From the NCBI RefSeq assembly GCF_024171925.1, contig NZ_JAMTCO010000013.1, forward strand, positions 186,001 through 250,000: 64,000 bases of DNA, given 5' to 3'. A model generated the notes under the pieces. The model was not told where the DNA came from. It saw only the letters and a list, made by a program, of their open reading frames with translations, and did no database searches. Positions 16,853 through 25,176 of this stretch are shown here, in pieces (the first letter of the stretch is position 1; every line of letters starts with the position of its first letter). A program made the translations under genes and the position numbers. The DNA is from Actinokineospora diospyrosa (lineage in GTDB: Bacteria; Actinomycetota; Actinomycetes; Mycobacteriales; Pseudonocardiaceae).

Positions 16853-17635
16853 GTGGACGTCCAGATCCGGTTGCTCGGAGCGGTCGAACTGCTCGTCGAC
16901 GGGCGCCACCGCGCCGTGGGCCACGCCCGCCAGAGGTGCGTCCTCGCCGCCTTGGCCGTCGACGCGAACAGACCCGTTGGCTACGAACAGCTGGTGTCAC
17001 GTGTGTGGGGCGAGGACTTACCCCGCGAGCCCCGCGGCGCCTTGTACGGTTACATCCACCGACTACGCCGCGCCCTGGCGGATGTCCGCGAGGTACGACT
17101 CGAACGCGGTCCGGGCTGCTACACGCTCGCCGCGGCGCCCGACGTCGTCGACCTCCACCGGTTCGAGCGCCTGGCGACGGCAGTGCGCCGGGAGACCGTG
17201 GACTCCCGGCTGGTCGAGTTGAGCGATGAGGCGGTGGGTACCTGGCACGGTGTCCGCGCGTTCGAGGGTCTGGACACCGCGTGGTTCGAGGCGGCGCGGG
17301 AGTTGGCGCACCAGCGGAGATACCTGGTGGAGACGGCTCGAACCGACGCCGTCCTGCGGTTGGGCCGAGGCAGCGAGGTTGTCGCCGACCTGTTCGCCCG
17401 CGTCCGCGCGCACCCCTTCGACGAAGTGGCAGCCGCACAGCTGATGCTCGCCCTGCACGGCGTGGGCCGCACCGCGGACGCGCTCACGATCCACCGCGAC
17501 CTGTGCCGCCGACTCCTCGACCACCTCGGGACCAACCCTGGTGAGGCCATCCACCGCGCGTTCCACCGCCTTCTCCAGGGCTTCGAGCCACCGGCCAGCC
17601 GGTCCCCGGTAGCGACGGTCGCAGGTTCTCCGTGA
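16853..17635 (+). CDS. SARP-family transcriptional regulator (short form)
   Basis: A 260-residue protein with only the winged-helix DNA-binding domain (HARQRCVLAALAV, then SRVWGEDLPREPRGALYGY) and the bacterial transcriptional activation domain, ending just after it. That is the size of pathway-specific activators such as ActII-ORF4. GTG 16853 follows AGGAGGT at about 8 bases; the frame extends upstream to 16691, but those residues are not SARP-like. It is divergent from the STAND gene and followed 329 bases later by a long SARP. Its DNA-binding part resembles the neighbouring long SARPs, suggesting local duplication. Confidence 0.85.
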   Translation: MDVQIRLLGAVELLVDGRHRAVGHARQRCVLAALAVDANRPVGYEQLVSRVWGEDLPREPRGALYGYIHRLRRALADVREVRLERGPGCYTLAAAPDVVDLHRFERLATAVRRETVDSRLVELSDEAVGTWHGVRAFEGLDTAWFEAARELAHQRRYLVETARTDAVLRLGRGSEVVADLFARVRAHPFDEVAAAQLMLALHGVGRTADALTIHRDLCRRLLDHLGTNPGEAIHRAFHRLLQGFEPPASRSPVATVAGSP

Positions 17636-17963
17636 CGATGCTGCGTGGCCCTGCGTCAGCGATCCGCCTCCGGAGGAGCCGTTGATCACGACTGAGGACA
17701 CTGCTGTTCGATTCCTGGTGGACGTCGTCCGCCCTGCCCCGGATCCTGGTTCTGACGCACGGGGTGCCGCGCAGTCCCGGCACCTGTTGCCGGGACGTCT
17801 CGTCGAACCGCGTGCTGGCCTTGTTCTGCTCGTGGCGAGATCATTCGGCCATTCGGTGGCTTCCTCCGATGGCCTCTCCTGCCGGACCAGGATCGCGAAG
17901 CGGCCTGCGGCCGACCTTGCGAAGATCCTTGAATCGCCTGCGTGCGGCCGATTGAATGACGGG
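17636..17963. other. region between two SARP genes
   Basis: About 330 bases without a convincing gene. The long frame of the downstream SARP runs through it, but the translation is not SARP-like. It probably carries the promoter of the next gene. No repeat is evident. Confidence 0.35.
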
Positions 17964-20876
17964 ATGGGAGCGCTGATCCGCCTGTTCGGCGGGGTCGAGG
18001 CGGACGTGGGGGACAAGCCTGTTGAGCTAGGTCACCGGCGCCAGCGGGCGGTCATCGCAGTGCTGGCGGTGGAAGTCGGACGGGTGGTGACGGCGGATCA
18101 GCTGATCGACCGGGTGTGGGGCGATTCGCCACCACTGCGTGCGCGGGACACGCTCTACGGCTACCTGTCGCGGCTTCGCCGGGCTTTGACCGCCGCCGCT
18201 GCCGAGGTGGAAGTCGTCTCGCGCGCGGGCGGGTATGTGTTGGAGCTCGACCCCGATGACGTTGACCTGCACCGGTTTCGCGACCTGGTAGGCCGAGCCC
18301 GTACTGCCGCGGACGCTCAGGCATCCACCCTCTACGACGAGGCGTTGACGTTGTGGCAGGGCGAGATGTTCGGGACGCTGACCTCGCCGTGGCTCGACGC
18401 CGTCCGAACGGCCACGGCCGCCGAACGGGTGGCCGCCGAGCGAGACCGAACTGATGTGGCACTGCGCCTCGGCCGCACATCCTCCCTGGTGGCTGTGCTG
18501 CCCGCGCTCGTGGCCGCGCATCCGCTGGACGAGCGTCTGGTCGGCCAGTACATGCTCGCCCTGTACCTCAGCGGTCGCCCGGCCGAGGCTCTGCGCCAGT
18601 ATCAGCTGTTGCGGGAGCGCCTGTCCGAGGAGTTGGGTGTCGATCCCGGTGAGGCGCTGCGCGAGCTGTACCAGCGGGTGCTACGCGAGGAACCGGCCGT
18701 CGCGGCGCCGGGCGAGCAACCCCGCCAGCTCCCCGCGCCCCCGCCGTTCCTCGTCGGCAGGCACGACGAACTGGCCCACCTGACCAAGATCAGTTCCGCT
18801 GGCGGGACCCGGGTTTGTGTGGTTGGCGGCGTTGGCGGGGTCGGCAAGACCTGGCTGGCCCTGCATTGGGCGCACCAGAACCTCGCCGAGTTCCCCGACG
18901 GCCAGTTGTACGTCAACCTGCACGGCCACGCCCCGGCGACCGAGCCGGTACCGGCGGCACGGGCGCTGGGCGGGTTCCTGCTGGCCCTCGGCGTGGACCC
19001 GGGGTCCGTGCCTGTCGACGAGGCGGCTCGCGCCGCGCTGTTCCGCAGCCGCGTCGCCGGTAGACGGGTCTTGGTGGTGCTGGACAACGCCCGCGACACC
19101 GCCCAGGTCGAACCGCTGTTCCCGGGCACGCCGGAGTGCATGGTGCTGGTCACGAGCAGGTCCCGGCTGGCCGGGCTGCGCGTGGGGGGCGCGCGGTCGG
19201 TGGAGGTGCTCCCGCTCGGCGAGGAAGGGTCCCGCGAGGTCCTCGCCTGGCACTTGGGTGCCGACCGGATGGCCGCTGAACCGCGCGCGGTGGCCGGGCT
19301 GGTCGAGCGGTGCGCGGGTCTGCCGCTGGCCCTGGGTATCGTGGCGGCCCGGTCGGACCTGCCGCTCGAGTCGTTGTTGCGGGAACTGCGGGATACGGCG
19401 TCACCGCTGTCCGCCTGGGACACCGGGGAGCTGTCGGCGAACCTGGCTGAGGTGTTCTCCTGGTCCTACGACGCCGTGCCCGACGTTGCCCGGTCGGTGT
19501 TCCGGCTGCTGGGCCTGGCCCCCGGGCCGGACATCGACGTACACGCCGCGGCGGCCCTCACCGACCTGCCGGTGGGGGCCGCCCGAGCCGCGTTGCGGGT
19601 GTTGGAGAACGCCCGGCTGGTGGAGCGGTGCGGGCCCGACCGGTACCGGTCGCACGACCTTCTCCGTCTCTTCGCCGCGGACCGGGCTTTGCAGCTGTCG
19701 GTGGTCGAACGTAGCGCGGCCCTGGCCAGGTTGGTGACGTGGTCGACGCGCGCCGCGCACGCGGCGGTGGACGCCGTCGATCCGCACCGGCGCCGGATCC
19801 CGCTCACGGTGGGCGAGGCGCGCGTCGCGGTGCCTGCGTTCACCACGGCTGACGACGGCATGGCGTGGTTGGTGCGGGAGCACCGTGTCCTCGTGGACAC
19901 CGTCGCGTCGGCGTGCGAGGCCGGGCACGCCGTCGCGGCTTCAGAACTGGCGCAGGCGCTGGGGCGGTACTTCCTGCTGCACAACCACCACCAAGACTGG
20001 CTGTGGACGCACCACCTCGTCCTCGAGCACCTTGGCCGGGACGGCGACCCCCTCGCACTGGCCGAAACCCACCAGGACCTGGCGATCGCGCACATTCTGA
20101 CCGGTGACCACGATGGCGCGGCCGCTGAGTTCGAGCGGGCGCTGCAGCTGCGCCGCCGACTCGGCGACCGCCGCGGCGAGGTGGCGGTCCTGGGCAACCT
20201 CGGTTCACTGGACGTGATCCGAGGTCGCTACCGCGACGCCATCCGGCACAGCGAGTCAGCCGCGGCCGGATACGCCGACATCACCGACCGGCGGGGCCAG
20301 GCCAACGCGCACAACACCCTGGCCATCGTCCGCTCCCGGCTCGGTCTCCCCGCCGAGGCGGACGCCCGGATGGCGCTGGTCCTGTTCCAGGAGATCGACG
20401 ACCACATCGGGATGGCCAACAGCGAGTCCACCCTGGCCTCGATCTGTCGCCGGAATGGGGATCGGGACGAGGCCAAGGCCCGGTTCGAAGAGGCGATTCG
20501 CTTGTGCGGGCTACTCGGGTACCGCGCGCGAGAGTCCGACTGCCGAGCCGAGTTCGCGTTGCTGTGCGCCGAAAGCGGGAGGGACGCCGAGGCACGCGCG
20601 CACGCCGCCGAAGCGCTGGCGTTCATCACCGAACTTGGTGCACCCGCGTCCGACAGCGGCGCGTACAACGACCTCGGCGAGGCGTTTCTCCGCCTGGGCG
20701 AAGTAGAGACAGCCGCTGTCCGGTTTCGGCAGTCCCTCGACACCGCCACCGACCCATACCAGCGGGCACGCGCCCACCGCGGACTCGCGATGAGCTCGAC
20801 GGACTCCTCCGAGACCGCCCATCACCTCGAGCTCGCCGACACCTTGTTCGCCCGGCTGGGCATCAGCCCACCGTGA
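17964..20876 (+). CDS. SARP-family regulator with NB-ARC and TPR domains (second copy)
   Basis: About 970 residues with the AfsR layout: winged helix (HRRQRAVIAVLA, then DRVWGDSPPLRARDTLYGY), activation domain to about 240, NB-ARC with P-loop GGVGGVGKTW near residue 288 and LVVLDNARD, then TPRs (AVLGNLGSLDVIRGRY, AHNTLAIVRSRLG). The P-loop carries Trp instead of the usual Thr after K-T. ATG 17964 was chosen because the domain begins there; the upstream open frame encodes unrelated residues. It is a paralogue of the gene at 10576. It runs convergent to the aldehyde dehydrogenase gene with 68 bases between. Its target is unknown. Confidence 0.85.
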   Translation: MGALIRLFGGVEADVGDKPVELGHRRQRAVIAVLAVEVGRVVTADQLIDRVWGDSPPLRARDTLYGYLSRLRRALTAAAAEVEVVSRAGGYVLELDPDDVDLHRFRDLVGRARTAADAQASTLYDEALTLWQGEMFGTLTSPWLDAVRTATAAERVAAERDRTDVALRLGRTSSLVAVLPALVAAHPLDERLVGQYMLALYLSGRPAEALRQYQLLRERLSEELGVDPGEALRELYQRVLREEPAVAAPGEQPRQLPAPPPFLVGRHDELAHLTKISSAGGTRVCVVGGVGGVGKTWLALHWAHQNLAEFPDGQLYVNLHGHAPATEPVPAARALGGFLLALGVDPGSVPVDEAARAALFRSRVAGRRVLVVLDNARDTAQVEPLFPGTPECMVLVTSRSRLAGLRVGGARSVEVLPLGEEGSREVLAWHLGADRMAAEPRAVAGLVERCAGLPLALGIVAARSDLPLESLLRELRDTASPLSAWDTGELSANLAEVFSWSYDAVPDVARSVFRLLGLAPGPDIDVHAAAALTDLPVGAARAALRVLENARLVERCGPDRYRSHDLLRLFAADRALQLSVVERSAALARLVTWSTRAAHAAVDAVDPHRRRIPLTVGEARVAVPAFTTADDGMAWLVREHRVLVDTVASACEAGHAVAASELAQALGRYFLLHNHHQDWLWTHHLVLEHLGRDGDPLALAETHQDLAIAHILTGDHDGAAAEFERALQLRRRLGDRRGEVAVLGNLGSLDVIRGRYRDAIRHSESAAAGYADITDRRGQANAHNTLAIVRSRLGLPAEADARMALVLFQEIDDHIGMANSESTLASICRRNGDRDEAKARFEEAIRLCGLLGYRARESDCRAEFALLCAESGRDAEARAHAAEALAFITELGAPASDSGAYNDLGEAFLRLGEVETAAVRFRQSLDTATDPYQRARAHRGLAMSSTDSSETAHHLELADTLFARLGISPP

Positions 20877-20944
20877 TCCGGTCCAAGCACCGGATGCAAG
20901 ACCGGCTGCCGGGATCATGAGGGTGGCTTCTTGGGTGCTGGTTG

Positions 20945-22357
20945 TCAGAAGTGCACCGACTGGGTGGTGAGGAAATCCAGGATGCCGTGGGCGCCGCGCT
21001 CGCGGCCGAAGCCGGACATGCGGAAGCCGCCGAAGGGGGCGTCGGGGTGCGTTGGGGCTCCGTTGATGCTGACGCTGCCGGTGCGGATTTGGGTGGCTAC
21101 CGCCGCGGCCTGTTCGGGGGTGGAGGCCCAGACGGAACCGCTGAGGCCGTAGGGGGAGTTGTTGGCGATGCTGACGGCTTCGCTGATGTTGTCGTAGGGG
21201 ATCGTTGCCAGGATGGGGCCGAATATCTCTTCCTGGGCGAGGGGATCGTTCGGGTCGGTCAGGTATGCCTGGGCGGGAACGTAGTAGCCGGGCGGGGTTG
21301 CGGTGATTGGTCCGGATGCGATCAGGTCGATGCCGCGGGCGCGCGCGTCGGAGGTCAGGGTGACGATCTTCTCGTGTTGTGCTGCGGTGGTCACCGGGCC
21401 GAGTTCGGTCGTTGGGTCGGTCGGGTCGCCTGTGGTGAAGGCGGGGACGAGGCGGTTGAGCGCAGTGCGGGCTTGAGCCAGGTCGGTGCGGGGGACCAGG
21501 AGGCGGGTCAGGGCCGCGCAGGTCTGGCCGGAGTTCTGGAAGGTCTTCGCCAGGGTCTTGGTGATGGCCGTGGTCAGGTCGGCGCCGGGTAGGACGATGC
21601 TGGCGGACTTGCCGCCGAGTTCGAGGGAGACCTGTTTGACCTGTTCCCCGGCGACAGCGGCGATTCGGCGTCCCGCGCGTGTCGATCCGGTGAAGGACAC
21701 GAAGTCGACGGCGGGGTGCCGGACCAGGGTCTCGCCGGTGCCTGGTCCGTCGCCGAAGACGACGTTCAGCACGCCGGGCGGTAGCGCGGAGGCTGCTTCG
21801 ACGAGGTGCACGACGCAGGAGGGTGCGATCTCGCTGGGTTTGAGCACCACGGTGCACCCGGCGACCAGGGCTGCGGCGATCTTGGACGCGATCTGGAACA
21901 ACGGGTAGTTCCACGGGGTGATGCAGGCGACCACGCCCACGGGCACGCGCCGTACGGTGGTGTTGTCGATCCGCTCGTCGGCTTGCAGCGCGGCGCCCAG
22001 CCGCGCTGCTGACGCGAACGCCGCGACGGCCGGGTTGACCTGCAAGGCCACGCACTTGTGACGCGGGGTTCCGACCTCCGCGGTGATGGCGTCGGCGAGT
22101 TCACCCGCCCGCTCGGCGAGGCCGCGGCCGACAGCGGCGACGTACGCCGCGCGCTGCTCCGGGTGCAGGGAACTCCACCCGGGGAACGCGCGAGCGGCCG
22201 CGGCACAGGCCTGGTCGACGTCGCCCGCGCTGGCTGTCCGGACAACCCCCCGGCTGCGTCCGACCGATGGGTCGAACACCTGTAGATCGTCTTGTCCGCT
22301 CGACGGGATCCAGACGCCGTCGACGAAGAAATCCTCTATCCGCACCGCCTGACCCAT
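20945..22357 (-). CDS. NAD(P)-dependent aldehyde dehydrogenase
   Basis: A 470-residue ALDH-superfamily enzyme oxidising an aldehyde to its acid. Catalytic residues are present: Asn150 in TPWNYP, Glu246 in LELGGKS, Cys280 in NSGQTC, plus the late EEIFGP motif. The ATG at 22357 has GGGAGAG about 6 bases upstream, which favours it over the GTG at 22378. It is divergent from the aminotransferase gene across a 70-base region containing a TCGTATAGGA site, so both probably answer to the GntR protein at 23637. Inference: last step of a route that transaminates an amine or amino acid and oxidises the aldehyde. Confidence 0.9.
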   Translation of the reverse strand: MGQAVRIEDFFVDGVWIPSSGQDDLQVFDPSVGRSRGVVRTASAGDVDQACAAAARAFPGWSSLHPEQRAAYVAAVGRGLAERAGELADAITAEVGTPRHKCVALQVNPAVAAFASAARLGAALQADERIDNTTVRRVPVGVVACITPWNYPLFQIASKIAAALVAGCTVVLKPSEIAPSCVVHLVEAASALPPGVLNVVFGDGPGTGETLVRHPAVDFVSFTGSTRAGRRIAAVAGEQVKQVSLELGGKSASIVLPGADLTTAITKTLAKTFQNSGQTCAALTRLLVPRTDLAQARTALNRLVPAFTTGDPTDPTTELGPVTTAAQHEKIVTLTSDARARGIDLIASGPITATPPGYYVPAQAYLTDPNDPLAQEEIFGPILATIPYDNISEAVSIANNSPYGLSGSVWASTPEQAAAVATQIRTGSVSINGAPTHPDAPFGGFRMSGFGRERGAHGILDFLTTQSVHF

Positions 22358-22384
22358 TGCCGCTCTCCCGAACCGCACCTAGAA

Positions 22385-22403
22385 TCGTATAGGAAACACT
22401 ATA
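22385..22403. promoter_or_regulatory. probable GntR operator in the ALDH/aminotransferase divergent promoter
   Basis: TCGTATAGGA (22385-22394) differs by one base from the TCCTATAGGA palindrome found near the other operon of this region. Together with the following CTATA it forms TATAG-6-CTATA (22388-22403). It lies 28 bases from the ALDH start and 24 from the aminotransferase start, suiting repression of both. Confidence 0.6.
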
Positions 22404-22426
22404 GCTCAACGAAGGGGTTTGTGGCG

Positions 22427-23569
22427 GTGTCGACTGCTTCGACCGGACCGTTCATCCGGGCGGCGATCAACGGGCTCCCCCCTTACAGCGCTGGGCGGAG
22501 CGTGCGGGACGCGGCTGGGGGAGGTGCTGTCGCGTCGGACCTGCTCGGCCTGGCCGCCAACGAGGGTCCGTATGGGCCGTTCCCGGCCGCCGCAGCGGCC
22601 GCTGTCGAGTGCGTCCATTCCGCCAACCTCTACCCGCAGTCGGGATTCCGTTCCCTGCGCGGCGAGTTGGCGGACTTCCTCGGCGTCGGGGTCGAGAGGG
22701 TGGCCGTCGGCGCGGGCGGGATCGCGCTGATCCACCACCTGTCGGTGGCCTTGCTGGACGAGGGCACCACCATCGTGACCGGCACACCCACCTTCCACGC
22801 GTACGCCCTCGATGCCCGCAAGCAGGGCGCGTCGGCGCGGACCGCTCCCGTGCGTCTCGACGGCGGTTACGACTTGGCGGCGATGCTGGAACTGGTCGAC
22901 GACCTCAGCCGCATCGTCTACGTCTGCAACCCGAACAACCCCACCGGTGGCATCGTGACACGCGAGGAGTTGCTCCGATTCGTCGACGCGGTACCGGAAT
23001 CGACGACCGTGGTCGTCGATGAGGCCTACTTCGAGTACGCGCGGTCAACGGGGTATCCCGACACCATCGCCGACCGCGCGTTTCACCGGCCGAACCTGGT
23101 CACCCTGCGCACGTTCTCCAAAGCCTACGGCCTCGCCGGACTGCGGGTGGCGTACCTGGTGGGGTCACCCGCGCTGATCGAAGCGGTCCAGAAAGTGCAG
23201 AGCAACTACGAGGTCACCAGCGTCGCCCTGGCCGCCGCCCGCGCCAGCCTGCCCGAAGCGGACGAGCTCGCCCGCCGGGTCGAGCTCAACCGCGCCGGAC
23301 GTGCCACCCTGACCGAAGGACTGCGGCGGTTCGGTTTCCCGCCGATCGACTCGCACGCGAACTTCGTCTACGCCGAAGTCGGTGATGGCAAACTGTTCGC
23401 CAAAGCCCTCGAGGCGGAAGGGATCATCGTCCGACCGGCCAACGCCATGGGCGACCCGGCAGGCGCGCGGATCACCGTCGGAACGCCGGAGCAGGTCGAG
23501 CGCACCGTTGAGGCCCTGTCGCGCGTCGCAGGCCACGTCGGCCCGAGACGCGGGTCAACCTATAGGTGA
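22427..23569 (+). CDS. HisC-like PLP-dependent aminotransferase (class I/II)
   Basis: About 380 residues of the histidinol-phosphate aminotransferase-like fold type I family. It shows CNPNNPTGG (168-176), VVVDEAYFEY with PLP-ring Asp198, the Schiff-base Lys232 in FSKAYGLAGLR, and a C-terminal Arg in a GARITVG segment that would bind a substrate carboxylate. GTG 22427 lies 9 bases after GAAGGGG; GTG 22421 is possible but too close. There are no his genes around, so a specialised substrate is likelier than histidine synthesis. It probably feeds the ThDP-dependent enzyme and aldehyde dehydrogenase of the same regulon. Confidence 0.85.
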   Translation: MSTASTGPFIRAAINGLPPYSAGRSVRDAAGGGAVASDLLGLAANEGPYGPFPAAAAAAVECVHSANLYPQSGFRSLRGELADFLGVGVERVAVGAGGIALIHHLSVALLDEGTTIVTGTPTFHAYALDARKQGASARTAPVRLDGGYDLAAMLELVDDLSRIVYVCNPNNPTGGIVTREELLRFVDAVPESTTVVVDEAYFEYARSTGYPDTIADRAFHRPNLVTLRTFSKAYGLAGLRVAYLVGSPALIEAVQKVQSNYEVTSVALAAARASLPEADELARRVELNRAGRATLTEGLRRFGFPPIDSHANFVYAEVGDGKLFAKALEAEGIIVRPANAMGDPAGARITVGTPEQVERTVEALSRVAGHVGPRRGSTYR

Positions 23570-23580
23570 CGATATATGAT
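23558..23580 (+). promoter_or_regulatory. operator and -10 box for the gntR gene
   Basis: ACCTATAGGT (23558-23567) is a perfect 10-base palindrome of the same core (CTATAG) as the other sites and overlaps the aminotransferase stop. A TATGAT -10-like box lies at 23575-23580, about 57 bases before the gntR ATG. This suggests autoregulation. Confidence 0.6.
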
Positions 23581-23636
23581 TGGCGGGCCGTCTGGTTCAG
23601 CCGCGGCTACCGACTGCGCGGCCAAGGAGACATGAC

Positions 23637-24338
23637 ATGGGATCGGCGCCCTCGGCAGGACAGTCGAAAGTGGACTTCGTGCACGAGATCCTCCGTGCCC
23701 GGATTGTGAACTCGGAGTACGCGGCAGGCCAGCGCCTGATCATCGACACCCTGTCGAAGGAGGTCGGCGTCAGCCAGGCCCCGATCCGGGAAGCACTGCG
23801 CAGGCTCGAGGCGGAGGGGCTCGTCGACTACGGCGCCAACGCGGGGCCCTCGATCGTACGGCTCGACAAGCAGGACTGGTTCAACCTCATGGAGATGAAG
23901 GCGGTACTCGAGGCATACGCCACCCGTGCCGCCGTCCCGTTCATCACCGGCGACGACATCACCGAGCTGCGCTCGCTCAACACACGGTTGTCGCAGGCGC
24001 TCGACGCGTTCGACCTCGAGTCCTGGAGCGAGCACAACCGGGCGTTCCACGAGCTGATCCGATCCCGGTGCCCCAACCAGCGGATGGTCGGCGAGCTGAA
24101 GGACCTCAGCCAGTGGGCCGACACCGTGAGCAGGCTGGTGTTCTCCCACGAGCGGGGCTTCATCATCCAGGTGCTCGGCCTCTCCGCCGGTCGCGAGACG
24201 ATCGCCGCGCACGAGCAGATCCTCGACGCTGTGGAACGCGGCGCCGCGGACGGTGCGCTGGAGGATCTCAGCCGTGCGCACACCCTCGCTCTGGTCAAGC
24301 AGGTCCAGGACAGGTTGCGCGCCAACGACGTGGCCTGA
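23637..24338 (+). CDS. GntR-family (FadR/FCD subfamily) transcriptional regulator
   Basis: A 233-residue protein. An N-terminal winged helix (HEILRARIVNSEYAAGQRL, then GVSQAPIREALRRLEAEGLV) is followed by an all-helical FCD ligand domain with the expected metal/ligand residues (a D in the first helix, His in EHNRAFHELI, His in AAHEQIL). ATG 23637 follows AAGGAG by 7 bases. FCD regulators usually repress catabolic operons until a carboxylic acid binds. Palindromes with a CTATAG core in front of this gene, the ALDH/aminotransferase pair and the MBL operon are its probable sites. Confidence 0.9.
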   Translation: MGSAPSAGQSKVDFVHEILRARIVNSEYAAGQRLIIDTLSKEVGVSQAPIREALRRLEAEGLVDYGANAGPSIVRLDKQDWFNLMEMKAVLEAYATRAAVPFITGDDITELRSLNTRLSQALDAFDLESWSEHNRAFHELIRSRCPNQRMVGELKDLSQWADTVSRLVFSHERGFIIQVLGLSAGRETIAAHEQILDAVERGAADGALEDLSRAHTLALVKQVQDRLRANDVA

Positions 24339-24351
24339 GCTGCCGAGTCCC

Positions 24352-25176
24352 TCAGGTGCGGTACCAGGATTCGACCCGGGCCGAGAGTGCCGCCTCGGAC
24401 AGCGCCTCGGACTCGGTGACCGATCGGCGCACCTGCTGCCGGGTCGGCCACACCCGCTCGGCCCGGTCGTCGAGGTCGTACACCGATCCGGACACGGCCA
24501 TCAGGCGGTTCGGTCGGATGACCATGGTGTGCCGGTGTTCGAGCACCTTCGCCATCAACGCGACGTACAGGTCCTGGTCGTACCCGGAGTCCGAGCGCGC
24601 CGTGACACCCTGCTCGGCGGCGGGGATCCGCAGTGAATCGGTCAGCTCGTCCAGCAGGTCCACCGACGCGTTGTGCCGTTCGAGGTGATCGTCGCCCGCC
24701 TCGGACATGTCGGACGAGCGCTGCCCGCGCAGCCGCTCGCGTAGCTGGTCCTCGGGGGCGAGCACGGTGAACAGGGTGCTGTGCGCGGCGAGCACGGCCT
24801 CGGCGTCGTCGTCGAGCCGGTGGGCCAGTTCGGAGAACCTGCCACCGATCAGAGGTGCCTCGACGATCAGCAGCCCGTCGTCGTCGGTGAACCAGTCCGT
24901 GACGGCCGAGCGCACCCACGAGCCCATGGCCACCCGCACGCGGGCATGGGTCACGCCGTCGATCTCGGGGTACTTGTCCTGCACGGCCGGGTCCTGATCC
25001 CAGGACCGGCGGGCGACATCCCACTGCAGCACACCGGTTCGGCGGCCATTGGCCGCAGCGGCCAGTTCACGCACCAGCAGGCTCTTGCCGGTGCCGGGCA
25101 ACCCGACCAGCACGACACAGCGCAGCGCGGGCGAGCGCGCCCACAACGGGTCCAGGTACGGCGCGGGTGCTGTCAC
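24352..25176 (-). CDS. P-loop NTPase, kinase-like, of unknown substrate
   Basis: A 274-residue soluble protein with a Walker A motif GLPGTGKS (25-32) and an aspartate-containing strand (LLIVEAPLIGG) that could be the lid or Walker B region. It resembles small AAA or zeta-toxin/kinase-like nucleotide-binding proteins, but I cannot assign a family. Its start overlaps the ThDP enzyme stop (ATGA), so it is the third gene of the minus-strand operon and is translationally coupled. A phosphotransfer step on the pathway substrate or a regulatory role are both possible. Confidence 0.6.
   Translation of the reverse strand: MTAPAPYLDPLWARSPALRCVVLVGLPGTGKSLLVRELAAAANGRRTGVLQWDVARRSWDQDPAVQDKYPEIDGVTHARVRVAMGSWVRSAVTDWFTDDDGLLIVEAPLIGGRFSELAHRLDDDAEAVLAAHSTLFTVLAPEDQLRERLRGQRSSDMSEAGDDHLERHNASVDLLDELTDSLRIPAAEQGVTARSDSGYDQDLYVALMAKVLEHRHTMVIRPNRLMAVSGSVYDLDDRAERVWPTRQQVRRSVTESEALSEAALSARVESWYRT

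Noticed and set aside
22358..22378. seven-codon N-terminal extension of the aldehyde dehydrogenase from a GTG start
   Set aside because: The internal ATG at 22357 has a good ribosome site and fits family N-termini.
22427..23569. histidine biosynthesis gene hisC
   Set aside because: HisC-like fold, but no other his gene and a GntR-type catabolic setting; symbol not assigned.
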